Shown: positions 1-7,452 of the stretch, piece by piece
Layout of the letters: every line of letters begins with the position of its first letter
Numbering within the stretch: the stretch's first letter is position 1
NCBI GenBank assembly: GCA_048550035.1
Contig: JBLYYQ010000037.1
Location: forward strand, 1-31,129
Length of the DNA: 31,129 bases
Source of the DNA: JBLYYQ01 sp048550035
GTDB taxonomy: Bacteria > Nitrospinota_A > UBA7883 > JBLYYQ01
Direction of reading: 5' to 3'
Notes under the pieces: model-generated
What the model saw: the letters and a program-made list of their open reading frames with translations, nothing else
The model's database searches: none
What the model was told of the DNA's origin: nothing
Position numbers and translations under genes: made by a program

Positions 1-1
1 A

Positions 2-736
2 AGGAGTTTTTCGCAATCGACTACTAATGATTTGAAGAAACATATCGATTCATTATTCAAAGCAGGTGCAACTAAATTGATAGTTGACTTACGAAATAAT
101 CCAGGGGGGCTGCTTGAGCAGGCGATTGATGTATCGTCACTTTTTATAAAGAAGGGTGAGGTTCTAGTTAAAACTGAGGGAAGGCTAGCATCACTTAATA
201 AAACATTTAAATCGTCTGGCAACAGTTATAGTCTAGATATTCCTATTATTATTTTGATTAATAAAGGATCGGCATCGGCATCTGAAATTGTCGCAGGGGC
301 TCTTCAAGATCTTAAGCGAGCATTAATTATTGGGAACCAATCATTTGGAAAAGCTTCAGTTCAGATAATTATTCCACTTAAAAATGATGCTGGAATCAGA
401 CTTACAACAGCACACTACTTTACTCCATTAGGTAAAGAAATTCATGAGACAGGGATTGAACCTAATTTAATCATTGCCAATATAGTGAAGAAAGAGAAAC
501 TCTCAACTAACTCTAAGAAACTAACAGAGCAAGAGCTTATCCGCAAAATGCAAAATAAAAAAGAGGAAAAAGGAGCAGAAGACGATATTAAGAATCTTAA
601 ACGTGCACTTGTTGATTTAGAAAATGATAAGCAATTAGATGAAGCAGTAAAGCTATTAGCAACTAAAGATATTTTCAAGATGATAAAAGAGGTAAATTTA
701 AATCAAAAAGAGCAAGTTGCTAATGCTACTCATTAA
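2..736 (+). CDS. ctpA: C-terminal processing peptidase CtpA (S41 family), 5'-truncated
   Basis: This is a periplasmic serine protease of the CtpA/Prc family, cut off by the window edge; the reading frame is open from position 2. The TTG at 32 is an internal Leu codon, not the start. The visible part is the C-terminal half of the S41 domain. It holds the 'DLRNNPGG' strand, then 'GSASASEI', whose second Ser (codon 275-277) is the likely nucleophile, and 'GNQSFGK', whose Lys (codon 350-352) is the general base. The Ser-Lys spacing of 25 residues matches Prc. The PDZ domain and signal peptide lie outside the window. The Lys/Glu-rich C-terminal tail (about the last 75 residues) is probably helical. 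The next gene, a YibQ-type deacetylase, is the usual partner in delta-proteobacterial genomes, often with an EnvC-like M23 protein upstream. The family assignment is firm; the substrate is unknown. Confidence 0.93.
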   Translation, partial: RSFSQSTTNDLKKHIDSLFKAGATKLIVDLRNNPGGLLEQAIDVSSLFIKKGEVLVKTEGRLASLNKTFKSSGNSYSLDIPIIILINKGSASASEIVAGALQDLKRALIIGNQSFGKASVQIIIPLKNDAGIRLTTAHYFTPLGKEIHETGIEPNLIIANIVKKEKLSTNSKKLTEQELIRKMQNKKEEKGAEDDIKNLKRALVDLENDKQLDEAVKLLATKDIFKMIKEVNLNQKEQVANATH

Positions 737-738
737 TG

Positions 739-780
739 GCTACTAGCACTAAGTCTAGTTTAAACTAGCTTGGCAGTAGC
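739..780. repeat. Imperfect inverted repeat between ctpA and the deacetylase gene
   Basis: The outer arms GCTACT (739-744) and AGTAGC (775-780) pair. A G-C/C-G step follows at 746-747/773-774, then AAG (751-753) with CTT (769-771), and a perfect 14-bp palindrome CTAGTTTAAACTAG at 755-768. No T-tract follows, so it is not a classical intrinsic terminator. It could be an mRNA processing or stability element within a ctpA-yibQ operon, or a protein-binding site. The structure is seen directly; the role is unknown. Confidence 0.5.
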
Positions 781-804
781 GCTTACCAATAACAGAAAGT
801 AGAC

Positions 805-1782
805 ATGAGCCAAATTCCAAATTTGAATATTAGAAAATTTATAATTTGGATACTTTTGGGACTAATTTTCATTACATCACTCTGCTATCGAGGCGATTAT
901 TTTAGTAAAGATTATGCTAGTCAAAAAACTAACGACTCTATCTACTTTGAGGAAGGGTTAGAGTACCAGCCTGATCTAGGCGACCAGTTTCAATATGATC
1001 TTGATGAGTTACCCCAAGAAACTACAGAGGATCATGTCATAGAGAAAGATGATGATCCGCTACTGCAATTGATCTATCAAGATAAACCTTTAGTAGCGAT
1101 TGTTATGGATGACTTAGGTTATAATTTGAATCAGATCAAAAGTGTTCTAAAGTTGGATATACCAATAACTCTATCAATACTCCCATTTTTACCATATACC
1201 AAGTTAGCTACCAAGATGGGACAAAGTAGTGGACAAGATATCTTGTTACATATTCCATTAGAGGCCGAAGCACTAAATTTCAAACTTGGAGCAGGCGCAA
1301 TTTTCACTAACATGGACCGTGAGACAATTGTTAAAGCTCTCGATGATGCATTGGATGATCTTTCTGGAGTAGATGATTTTTCTAACGTTGTTGGAGTTAA
1401 TAACCATATGGGCTCATTATTTACAGCTGATAGTGCCAAGATGGAGATCCTACTGCGACATATAAAGAAACGAGGACTATTTTTTCTAGATAGCAAAACA
1501 ACCTCAGCATCTAAATCAATGTTAATTGCTAAGCAAATTAATCTTAATGTAGTGGAGCGGGATATCTTTTTAGATAACAACCAAGATGTAGTAAAAATTA
1601 AGAATAATATTCGCTTGCTTATAAAGAGAGCGAAATCAAAGGGGAGTGCCATTGGGATTGCTCACCCATACCCTGAGACAATTATAGCAATTGCAGAATC
1701 AATCCCACTATTTGAGAGCGAAGATGTAATCTTAGTTAAAATCTCTGATTTATTTCTAAAACCATACGATCAACTCAAGTAG
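805..1782 (+). CDS. Divergent polysaccharide deacetylase family protein (YibQ/DUF610 type)
   Basis: This 325-residue protein has one N-terminal membrane segment (about residues 12-28), an acidic low-complexity stretch (about 45-85) and a divergent polysaccharide deacetylase domain from about 95 to the end. Diagnostic motifs are 'VAIVMDDLGYN' (Asp102/Asp103), 'LLHIPLEA' (His149), 'NNHMGS' (His201), 'FFLDSKT' and 'GIAHPYPETI'. These are the NodB-fold metal/active-site positions as they appear in the YibQ family. It is predicted to be anchored in the inner membrane and to face the periplasm. The substrate is not established for the family; a role in peptidoglycan or exopolysaccharide metabolism is inferred. 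It lies 68 bp after ctpA on the same strand, a common pairing. The start is the first ATG; its Shine-Dalgarno sequence is weak. Confidence 0.85.
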   Translation: MSQIPNLNIRKFIIWILLGLIFITSLCYRGDYFSKDYASQKTNDSIYFEEGLEYQPDLGDQFQYDLDELPQETTEDHVIEKDDDPLLQLIYQDKPLVAIVMDDLGYNLNQIKSVLKLDIPITLSILPFLPYTKLATKMGQSSGQDILLHIPLEAEALNFKLGAGAIFTNMDRETIVKALDDALDDLSGVDDFSNVVGVNNHMGSLFTADSAKMEILLRHIKKRGLFFLDSKTTSASKSMLIAKQINLNVVERDIFLDNNQDVVKIKNNIRLLIKRAKSKGSAIGIAHPYPETIIAIAESIPLFESEDVILVKISDLFLKPYDQLK

Positions 1783-1805
1783 AGCAGCTTAAAATAATTT
1801 GCTCT
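1781..1805 (+). other. Small hairpin after the deacetylase gene
   Basis: Six-base arms AGAGCA (1781-1786) and TGCTCT (1800-1805) enclose a 13-nt AT-rich loop, starting within the stop codon. There is no T-run immediately after, so any terminator function would be weak. The sequence TATAAT at 1811-1816 follows and could be a -10 box for dsbD, but no convincing -35 box sits at the right distance. Confidence 0.3.
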
Positions 1806-1898
1806 CAAATTATAATGTATCTATTATTAATATTTAGCTTAGTAATATATACTTTTACTTCTCACAAGATGTACAAATTATAGGTATCAAGTTACAAG

Positions 1899-3725
1899 AT
1901 GAAGAACTTTTTGTTAAAGGCTAGTTTGCTTGCAGTTTTAATAAATATTCTAGCCTTGCCACTGCTGGTAGCTATCATCAAATCAGATAGCGTTACGACA
2001 CTTGAATTTGTACCAGATAGAGACAACTACCATACTGGCAGTTCGTATAAGACACTCTTTCGGATAAATGTCGATGATGGTTATCATATCCAATCTTTTA
2101 CCAAAAACGATTCATTTATTGAAACAGAGTTGAAACTCAATATGCCTGATGGATTCTCTATAGGAAAATTTTCCACCCAAGAGGAAAAATTAGTCCAGAC
2201 AGAGTTTGCCAATCAGCCGCTGGCGCTACTTGACGGTAAGGTTTATGTTGCTACTAACATCGCGATTGACCGGTCACTTACACCAGGTCTGTACCCATTC
2301 ACAGCAGCATTAACAGTCCAAGCATGTTCTGACATATATTGCTACTCACCATCAATAATCGAAAAAGAATTTACGATCAAAATTACCGATACAACAGTCA
2401 AACCGACATTGCTTAATGAAGAAGATTATTCAGCTAACGAATCGCTGTTTAGGAGTTATGCAGATAACGATAAGATAGAAAATAGCATAACAGACTACCT
2501 AACAGATCGTGGATTAGTGATGACCCTTTTTCTGGTATTTATTGCAGGAATGGCATTGAACCTTACCCCATGTGTCTATCCGATTATTCCGATAACATTT
2601 TCATATTTTAGCAAGCGGACTAATAATAGTAAATTTGACCTTCTTCCTACTGCGCTATTCTACGTTTTAGGAATGGCATTGATGTATTCATCACTCGGTA
2701 TTTTTGCAGTTTTAACAGGAGAGCTTATAGGTTCGATATTGCAAAACCGATATCTCTTAATTGCAATCGCCATCTTCCTTTGCTTGCTGGCGCTTTCGAT
2801 GTTTGACCTTTATAAGATTCAACTACCTCGCTTTCTACAAGAGATTGCAGGTAAAAATAGAAAAGGGTGGGTAGGTGCATTTTTGATGGGGTTAACAGTC
2901 GGAATAATTGCAGCTCCTTGCATTGGTCCTTTTGTACTAACACTCATCACATATGTTAGCTCAACTCAAGATCTGCTATTTGGCTTTACACTGTTTTTCA
3001 TATTCGGGCTTGGACTTGGGATGCCATACTTACTATTAGCATTCTTTGCAGGATCACTTTCTAATCTGCCGTCACCTGGGGTATGGATGATATGGATTAA
3101 CCGTCTGTTTGGGTTTGTCATATTGGCTCTTGCGCTATTTATGATTGAGCCATTAATAGGAGGAACTTTATATATCTATTTCAGTGCTCTATTACTGATT
3201 GTGGCTGCGATCTATCTTGGATTTGGTTTTAAGTATAAAGAGAATCTCTCGTTCAAAGTGGGATTTAGAATCACCAGAGTTATTGCTTTTATTGCACTAG
3301 TTGGAATTGCTAGTTGGCTGATTATAAATCTAGATAGAAAAAGTGATTTACCAAATATTAACTGGGTGATAACCGATGATGATTTTGCACTAACTAAGCT
3401 AGATGCAAGTTTTCCTACTATAATAGATTTTTATGCAAGCTGGTGTATCCCCTGTAAAGAGCTAGATGAGTATACATTTAGCGATCACGATGTTACACGA
3501 TTAGCAAAACAGTTTAATATGATAAAAATTGATCTTACCTTTGACGATAACCTAGTCAATACTAATTTACGTAAGAAATTTGATATTAAAGGTGTTCCGA
3601 CAATCCTATTCTTGGATCAATCGCAAAATGTTATAGAATCGTTAACGGTCAGTGGATTTGTTTCGGCTGATATATTTGTTGAAAAGATGAATCAGTTATT
3701 AAAAGAGAGTAATAGATTAAAGTAA
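1899..3725 (+). CDS. dsbD: Thiol:disulfide interchange protein DsbD
   Basis: DsbD carries electrons from cytoplasmic thioredoxin across the inner membrane to periplasmic thiol reductases. All three modules are present in 608 residues. After an N-terminal signal/anchor (about 5-27) comes a periplasmic alpha domain with Cys143 and Cys148. An eight-helix-type core (about 205-475) carries Cys225 in 'NLTPCVYP' and Cys341 in 'AAPCIGP'. A C-terminal thioredoxin-like gamma domain carries 'WCIPC' (Cys516/Cys519) and the cis-Pro motif 'KGVPTILF'. All six redox cysteines are retained, so it should be functional. The alpha-domain Cys pair is five residues apart, one less than in E. coli, a variation I recall from other DsbD proteins. 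The gene is separated from the upstream one by 116 bp, and its stop overlaps the convergent pdaD stop by 9 bp. The ATG start gives a sensible signal sequence. Confidence 0.96.
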   Translation: MKNFLLKASLLAVLINILALPLLVAIIKSDSVTTLEFVPDRDNYHTGSSYKTLFRINVDDGYHIQSFTKNDSFIETELKLNMPDGFSIGKFSTQEEKLVQTEFANQPLALLDGKVYVATNIAIDRSLTPGLYPFTAALTVQACSDIYCYSPSIIEKEFTIKITDTTVKPTLLNEEDYSANESLFRSYADNDKIENSITDYLTDRGLVMTLFLVFIAGMALNLTPCVYPIIPITFSYFSKRTNNSKFDLLPTALFYVLGMALMYSSLGIFAVLTGELIGSILQNRYLLIAIAIFLCLLALSMFDLYKIQLPRFLQEIAGKNRKGWVGAFLMGLTVGIIAAPCIGPFVLTLITYVSSTQDLLFGFTLFFIFGLGLGMPYLLLAFFAGSLSNLPSPGVWMIWINRLFGFVILALALFMIEPLIGGTLYIYFSALLLIVAAIYLGFGFKYKENLSFKVGFRITRVIAFIALVGIASWLIINLDRKSDLPNINWVITDDDFALTKLDASFPTIIDFYASWCIPCKELDEYTFSDHDVTRLAKQFNMIKIDLTFDDNLVNTNLRKKFDIKGVPTILFLDQSQNVIESLTVSGFVSADIFVEKMNQLLKESNRLK

Positions 3726-4262
3726 AAAGATAGCCAGAGCTACAGTTGTAGTCCAGTTGTTATTTTTGACGATGGCACTTTGAGTAACATTTCGTGTTCT
3801 AACTATTTTATTTGACAATTTGAAGACCTCTTTTTTTTCATCCCATGCTTTATTCTCATCAAAATCTATCCCAAGTGTAGATGCGAGCATAGCCGCCGCT
3901 AGATCTTCTGCATAGTCACCTGCGACCTTATCTGTTTGACCAAATCCGTGATGTTCTGAGAGATAGCCATAACTGTTTTTATCAGCCGGAATTGCACAGC
4001 CTATTGATGAAAAAAGTAATCTATGAGGTTCATTACTTGCCGTTCGTGCCATAACGGAGAATGTAATAGATCCTGGCTTTAACTGTTTCAGCCCTATATT
4101 TCTTGAGACTATTTTGCAGTGTGGTGGTAAAATTGATGAGACTGTTACTAGATTTTGAGTCTCCACACCTGCATCTCTTAATGCTAACTCAAACGATCGC
4201 AATTCATCTTTATGCATTCCAACACCTTGAGTTAAAAACATTTTTTTTGGTACGAAATTCAT
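3717..4262 (-). CDS. pdaD: Pyruvoyl-dependent arginine decarboxylase
   Basis: It decarboxylates arginine to agmatine, the first step of polyamine synthesis, using a self-made pyruvoyl group instead of PLP. The 181-residue proenzyme has the family self-cleavage site 'TVSSILPP' (cleavage expected between Ser42 and Ser43, Ser43 becoming the pyruvoyl) and a conserved acidic motif 'YLSEHHGFG' with Glu103 as the likely catalytic acid. Length is normal. The ATG at 4262 is preceded by AGGAG about 9 nt upstream. It is the last gene of the nadE block, 18 bp after nadE, and ends tail-to-tail with dsbD. No other polyamine gene is visible in the window. A T8 run lies in the coding strand's complement near the start (4241-4248) and another near 3831-3838, without disrupting the frame. 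Confidence 0.93.
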   Translation of the reverse strand: MNFVPKKMFLTQGVGMHKDELRSFELALRDAGVETQNLVTVSSILPPHCKIVSRNIGLKQLKPGSITFSVMARTASNEPHRLLFSSIGCAIPADKNSYGYLSEHHGFGQTDKVAGDYAEDLAAAMLASTLGIDFDENKAWDEKKEVFKLSNKIVRTRNVTQSAIVKNNNWTTTVALAIFLL

Positions 4263-4280
4263 CTTCTTTGCTCCTGTTAA

Positions 4281-5942
4281 TTAACTGCTCCAACTCTCAA
4301 TTATTGTAGATGTAATTGGCAATCGACGATCTCGTCCAAACGCTTTCGAAGAGATTTTTACACCGATCGGGGCTTGGCGACGCTTATACTCATTTGAATC
4401 AACAAGCGACACAATCTTTATCACCAATTCTCGTTCAAATCCGAGTGCAATAATTTCATCAATCGACATCCATTTTTCAATGTACGCTTCTAAAATCGGA
4501 TCTAGAATATCATAAGGTGGCAATGAATCACTATCTTTTTGATTAGCTCGAAGCTCTGCTGATGGAGGTTTAGTAATTATTGAAGTCGGAATTAGATCGT
4601 ATCCTGCCTTCTGATTGCGCCATATTGAAAGTTCGATAACTTTTGTTTTGAATAGATCTTTTATAACTGCAAAGCCGCCTGCCATATCACCATATAGTGT
4701 AGCGTAACCGACTGCTAACTCACTCTTGTTTCCGGTTGTCACTGCTAGCCATCCAAATTTGTTGGAGAGTGACATAATCAATGAGCCTCGTATCCTAGCT
4801 TGAATGTTTTCTTCTGTCACATCAGTTGGCATATTAGTAAATAGCTCTTTTAGGGTCTCATCAAAACTTTTCATTAATGGTGATATCGGAAGCTCAATTA
4901 CATCTATTTCGAGATTCTTAGCAAGCATCAGTGAGTCTGAAATACTACTTTCTGATGAATAGCAAGAGGGCATAAGAAGTGCTATCACATTCTCTTTGCC
5001 AAGTCCATCTGTAGCTATTGTTGCAACTAGAGCAGAGTCAATCCCACCTGACAACCCTAACACCACTTTTTCAAATCGATTTTTCCGTACATAGTCTGAT
5101 AATGCTTTTGTCAATGCTTTGTAGGTTAGCTCATCCTTATCTAATGTAGTATTATCTTTCTTATTTGCAGATACTGTTGTCGTTTGCTGAACATTCTTAT
5201 TGGGAATTGAAAAATCTATCATCAATAGATCTTCTTCAAAACTCTTGGCTTGAGTTACAAGCTTCCCAAACTTATCAACTACAAATGAGCTACCATCAAA
5301 TACAAATTCGTCTTGACCACCTACTAGGTTAATGTAGCAAAATGGTAGAGAGTGAGCCTTTGCATACGCTTGAATTTTTGCAAATCTTAGTTGCCAAATA
5401 TCTTCTATAAATGGTGAGCCTGAAATGTTTATCAGCAGATTTGCACCTGCCGCTACTAGATCCTCTACAATAGTATCTGTTCCCCAGATATCTTCACAGA
5501 TAGTTAACCCTATCTTAAGGTCAGATAACTTTACTAGTTTACTCTCGCTCCCACTTTGAAAATATCTCTTTTCATCAAACATCCCATAATTAGGGAGCTC
5601 CTGCTTGTAGGTGATAGCCTTAATTACCTTATTAGAACAGGTAACAGCTCCATTATAAAGTTTGCCATTATCAGAAAGAGGGGTTCCAAAGATAAGATCA
5701 ATTCCATCTGCATAAGTTGCAATTTCGTTGATCGCTTTGTTGATTGCAACTATAAACGATTTGTGAAGCAGTAAATCTTCTGGTGGATAACCAGATAAAA
5801 CAAGCTCACCTATAACTAGAAGGTTCGCACCTTTTGATTTGGCATCTAAAATTGAATTGATAATCAATTCTTTATTTTTACTTATTGCCCCGACCGTTGG
5901 ATTGAGTTGAGCAATGGCTATTCTCAATAACTGATGACTCAT
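4281..5942 (-). CDS. nadE: Glutamine-dependent NAD+ synthetase
   Basis: It amidates nicotinic acid adenine dinucleotide to NAD+ in the cytoplasm, using glutamine-derived ammonia. The 553-residue protein has an N-terminal nitrilase-type glutaminase domain with Glu46, Lys113 and Cys149 ('LTICEDIWG') as the catalytic triad. A C-terminal N-type ATP pyrophosphatase domain carries the P-loop 'SGGIDS' at 298-303. 'TTGNKSELAVGY' and the C-terminal 'KRRQAPIGVKIS' are also typical. Both domains are complete, so ammonia channelling is expected. The start ATG overlaps the DUF3108 stop (ATGA, 5939-5942), indicating translational coupling. pdaD follows 18 bp downstream. Confidence 0.96.
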   Translation of the reverse strand: MSHQLLRIAIAQLNPTVGAISKNKELIINSILDAKSKGANLLVIGELVLSGYPPEDLLLHKSFIVAINKAINEIATYADGIDLIFGTPLSDNGKLYNGAVTCSNKVIKAITYKQELPNYGMFDEKRYFQSGSESKLVKLSDLKIGLTICEDIWGTDTIVEDLVAAGANLLINISGSPFIEDIWQLRFAKIQAYAKAHSLPFCYINLVGGQDEFVFDGSSFVVDKFGKLVTQAKSFEEDLLMIDFSIPNKNVQQTTTVSANKKDNTTLDKDELTYKALTKALSDYVRKNRFEKVVLGLSGGIDSALVATIATDGLGKENVIALLMPSCYSSESSISDSLMLAKNLEIDVIELPISPLMKSFDETLKELFTNMPTDVTEENIQARIRGSLIMSLSNKFGWLAVTTGNKSELAVGYATLYGDMAGGFAVIKDLFKTKVIELSIWRNQKAGYDLIPTSIITKPPSAELRANQKDSDSLPPYDILDPILEAYIEKWMSIDEIIALGFERELVIKIVSLVDSNEYKRRQAPIGVKISSKAFGRDRRLPITSTIIESWSS

Positions 5943-6727
5943 CTTATAGTGTCAGATTCAAACTTGATCTCTACATTATGAAATTCATCTAAAGTTGAAT
6001 AGATGGAACCTATTAGTAACTTTGTGCGAACCTTAATCGGAACATGAGATTCATCAGCAGATATCCAAACTGTTATCTTCCCTTTATTTCTAAAAACTCC
6101 ATCTGTTTTCAATGATGCATTTACTTCGTATGTATCGACCTTGCCAAGTTTAAGTTTAATCATCTTCTTGCCGATATATTTTAGCTTCATATCGTACAAC
6201 TTACCAGCATCAAAAACTGAAAAGGTCAGCTCTTTTTTATTAACCAAGCGATCCATGTTAGCCCTTAATAGATAAAGAATAGAAAAGGGACCTTGCGTGT
6301 CACTCTTGACTTTGAAAGTTTCAACTGGATTACTGTCAGCCTTATACTCTACCTCATCAGTGGCTCGATTAAATTTAAGCTCTTTTGTTTTCCGGTAATC
6401 ATTTTCTCTGATATTAATATTGCTTCTAATTTCTAACATAGTTTTTATATCAAAAACTGATTTTGTTATATCTTCTATCGGATAAAGTTTGCCTATTAAT
6501 CCTACTGATCGGCCTTGGATGATAAATTCATAGATCGTATTATTCAAGCTAGGCTCTGGATGAGTTCTAACTTCAAGCAGACCTTTCCCTGCTGAGATAA
6601 TCTTTGAATATGAAATTTTGTAAAGTAGTTTCTCACCTGGTTTGAAAGGGAGTTTGGTATCTGCTAAAAGAGAACTAGATGTAATTGCGATTGCGATGAT
6701 GCAAAATAAGCTTGTTAGCCTAATCAC
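5939..6727 (-). CDS. DUF3108 domain-containing exported protein
   Basis: This 262-residue protein has a signal peptide (about residues 1-22, ending near 'LLADTKLPF') followed by one beta-rich domain. The features 'FKPGEKLLYKISYS', 'GRSVGLIGKLYPIEDI' and 'GKITVWISADESHVPIKV' match the DUF3108 family of periplasmic/outer-membrane-associated proteins. The function is not established. The only start that keeps the signal peptide is GTG at 6727, six bases after the methyltransferase stop; a stop codon lies upstream in frame. It overlaps nadE by ATGA. Placement between a phospholipid-methyltransferase-like gene and nadE suggests operonic expression, not necessarily shared function. Confidence 0.8.
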   Translation of the reverse strand: MIRLTSLFCIIAIAITSSSLLADTKLPFKPGEKLLYKISYSKIISAGKGLLEVRTHPEPSLNNTIYEFIIQGRSVGLIGKLYPIEDITKSVFDIKTMLEIRSNINIRENDYRKTKELKFNRATDEVEYKADSNPVETFKVKSDTQGPFSILYLLRANMDRLVNKKELTFSVFDAGKLYDMKLKYIGKKMIKLKLGKVDTYEVNASLKTDGVFRNKGKITVWISADESHVPIKVRTKLLIGSIYSTLDEFHNVEIKFESDTIR

Positions 6728-6733
6728 TGGTAG

Positions 6734-7381
6734 TTAGATCTCTTTGTTTAGTGAGAGAAGCTGCTCTTTATTATTATTGAGATGGACTATTTTCCAAAGA
6801 TCTATTTTATTCAGTTTGGTTGTCTGATAGATATCAAGTTTTGATTCCTCAATAAATTCTTCTAATGATAAATTCGTTCTCCATCCTATTTTTCTAAAAA
6901 ATGGATCACACCGTTTCTCAACATTACCTATGATAGGGTTCGATGAAATAAAATGATTTACTAATGCAAGTTTTCCATCTGGCTTGCAGACTCGCCTCAT
7001 CTCGTTCATAAGTTTCATCGGATTTGGGACTACGCTTATTATATGAGTCGCAATAGCATAGTCGAAACTATTATCTTTAAATGCAAGGTTACAAGCATCC
7101 ATCTCGATTAAGGTGACATTTTCCATCTCTAATTGCTTCACTTTTTTCTTAGCCTGATCCAACATTTTAATTGATAAATCAATGCCGATAACTTCACACA
7201 TCTTTGGATATAAAGAAAGAGTTAAGCCAGTTCCGATCCCAACGTCCAACACTCGCGCACCAGGATCTATATTAAGATCACTTATGGCCCGTTTCTGACG
7301 AGGAAAGAAAAACATCTTAAATAGCAGATCATAAACTGATGAATAGCCATTGTAGATCCTTTTAATTGAACTATGTTCCAT
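6734..7381 (-). CDS. PmtA-like SAM-dependent phospholipid N-methyltransferase
   Basis: This is a class I SAM methyltransferase of about 215 residues. Motif I 'VLDVGIGTGLTLSLYP', motif II 'VIGIDLSIKMLDQA', 'HIISVVPNP', 'LVNHFISSNP' and 'FRKIGWRTNLSLEEF' closely resemble the Rhodobacter-type phosphatidylethanolamine N-methyltransferase (PmtA) that makes phosphatidylcholine. A UbiE-like or generic methyltransferase is the alternative. ATG at 7381 is preferred. The frame can be extended five codons to a GTG at 7396, but neither start has a strong Shine-Dalgarno sequence, and the family normally begins just before the 'YSSVYDLLF' segment. It probably acts at the inner face of the cytoplasmic membrane. 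It lies 71 bp after the AsmA-like gene and 6 bp before DUF3108, consistent with an envelope lipid theme. Confidence 0.75.
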   Translation of the reverse strand: MEHSSIKRIYNGYSSVYDLLFKMFFFPRQKRAISDLNIDPGARVLDVGIGTGLTLSLYPKMCEVIGIDLSIKMLDQAKKKVKQLEMENVTLIEMDACNLAFKDNSFDYAIATHIISVVPNPMKLMNEMRRVCKPDGKLALVNHFISSNPIIGNVEKRCDPFFRKIGWRTNLSLEEFIEESKLDIYQTTKLNKIDLWKIVHLNNNKEQLLSLNKEI

Positions 7382-7452
7382 GATTGATAGAGACACCCAT
7401 AATATTACAATGAATCACTTAAACTTAACGATAACATCTTTGACCTCAATTA

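Noticed and set aside
32..736. TTG at 32 as the true start of a short protein.
   Set aside because: The frame is open upstream to position 2 and the protein begins in the middle of the S41 protease domain, so it is the 3' part of a longer gene.
771..787. TTGGCAGTAGCGCTTAC upstream of the deacetylase gene as a sigma-54 promoter.
   Set aside because: The -24 GG is present but the -12 GC is not at the correct spacing, and the sequence is part of an inverted repeat.
1131..1652. A 173-codon minus-strand frame inside the deacetylase gene.
   Set aside because: It is antisense to a conserved domain and has no recognisable motif or ribosome binding site.
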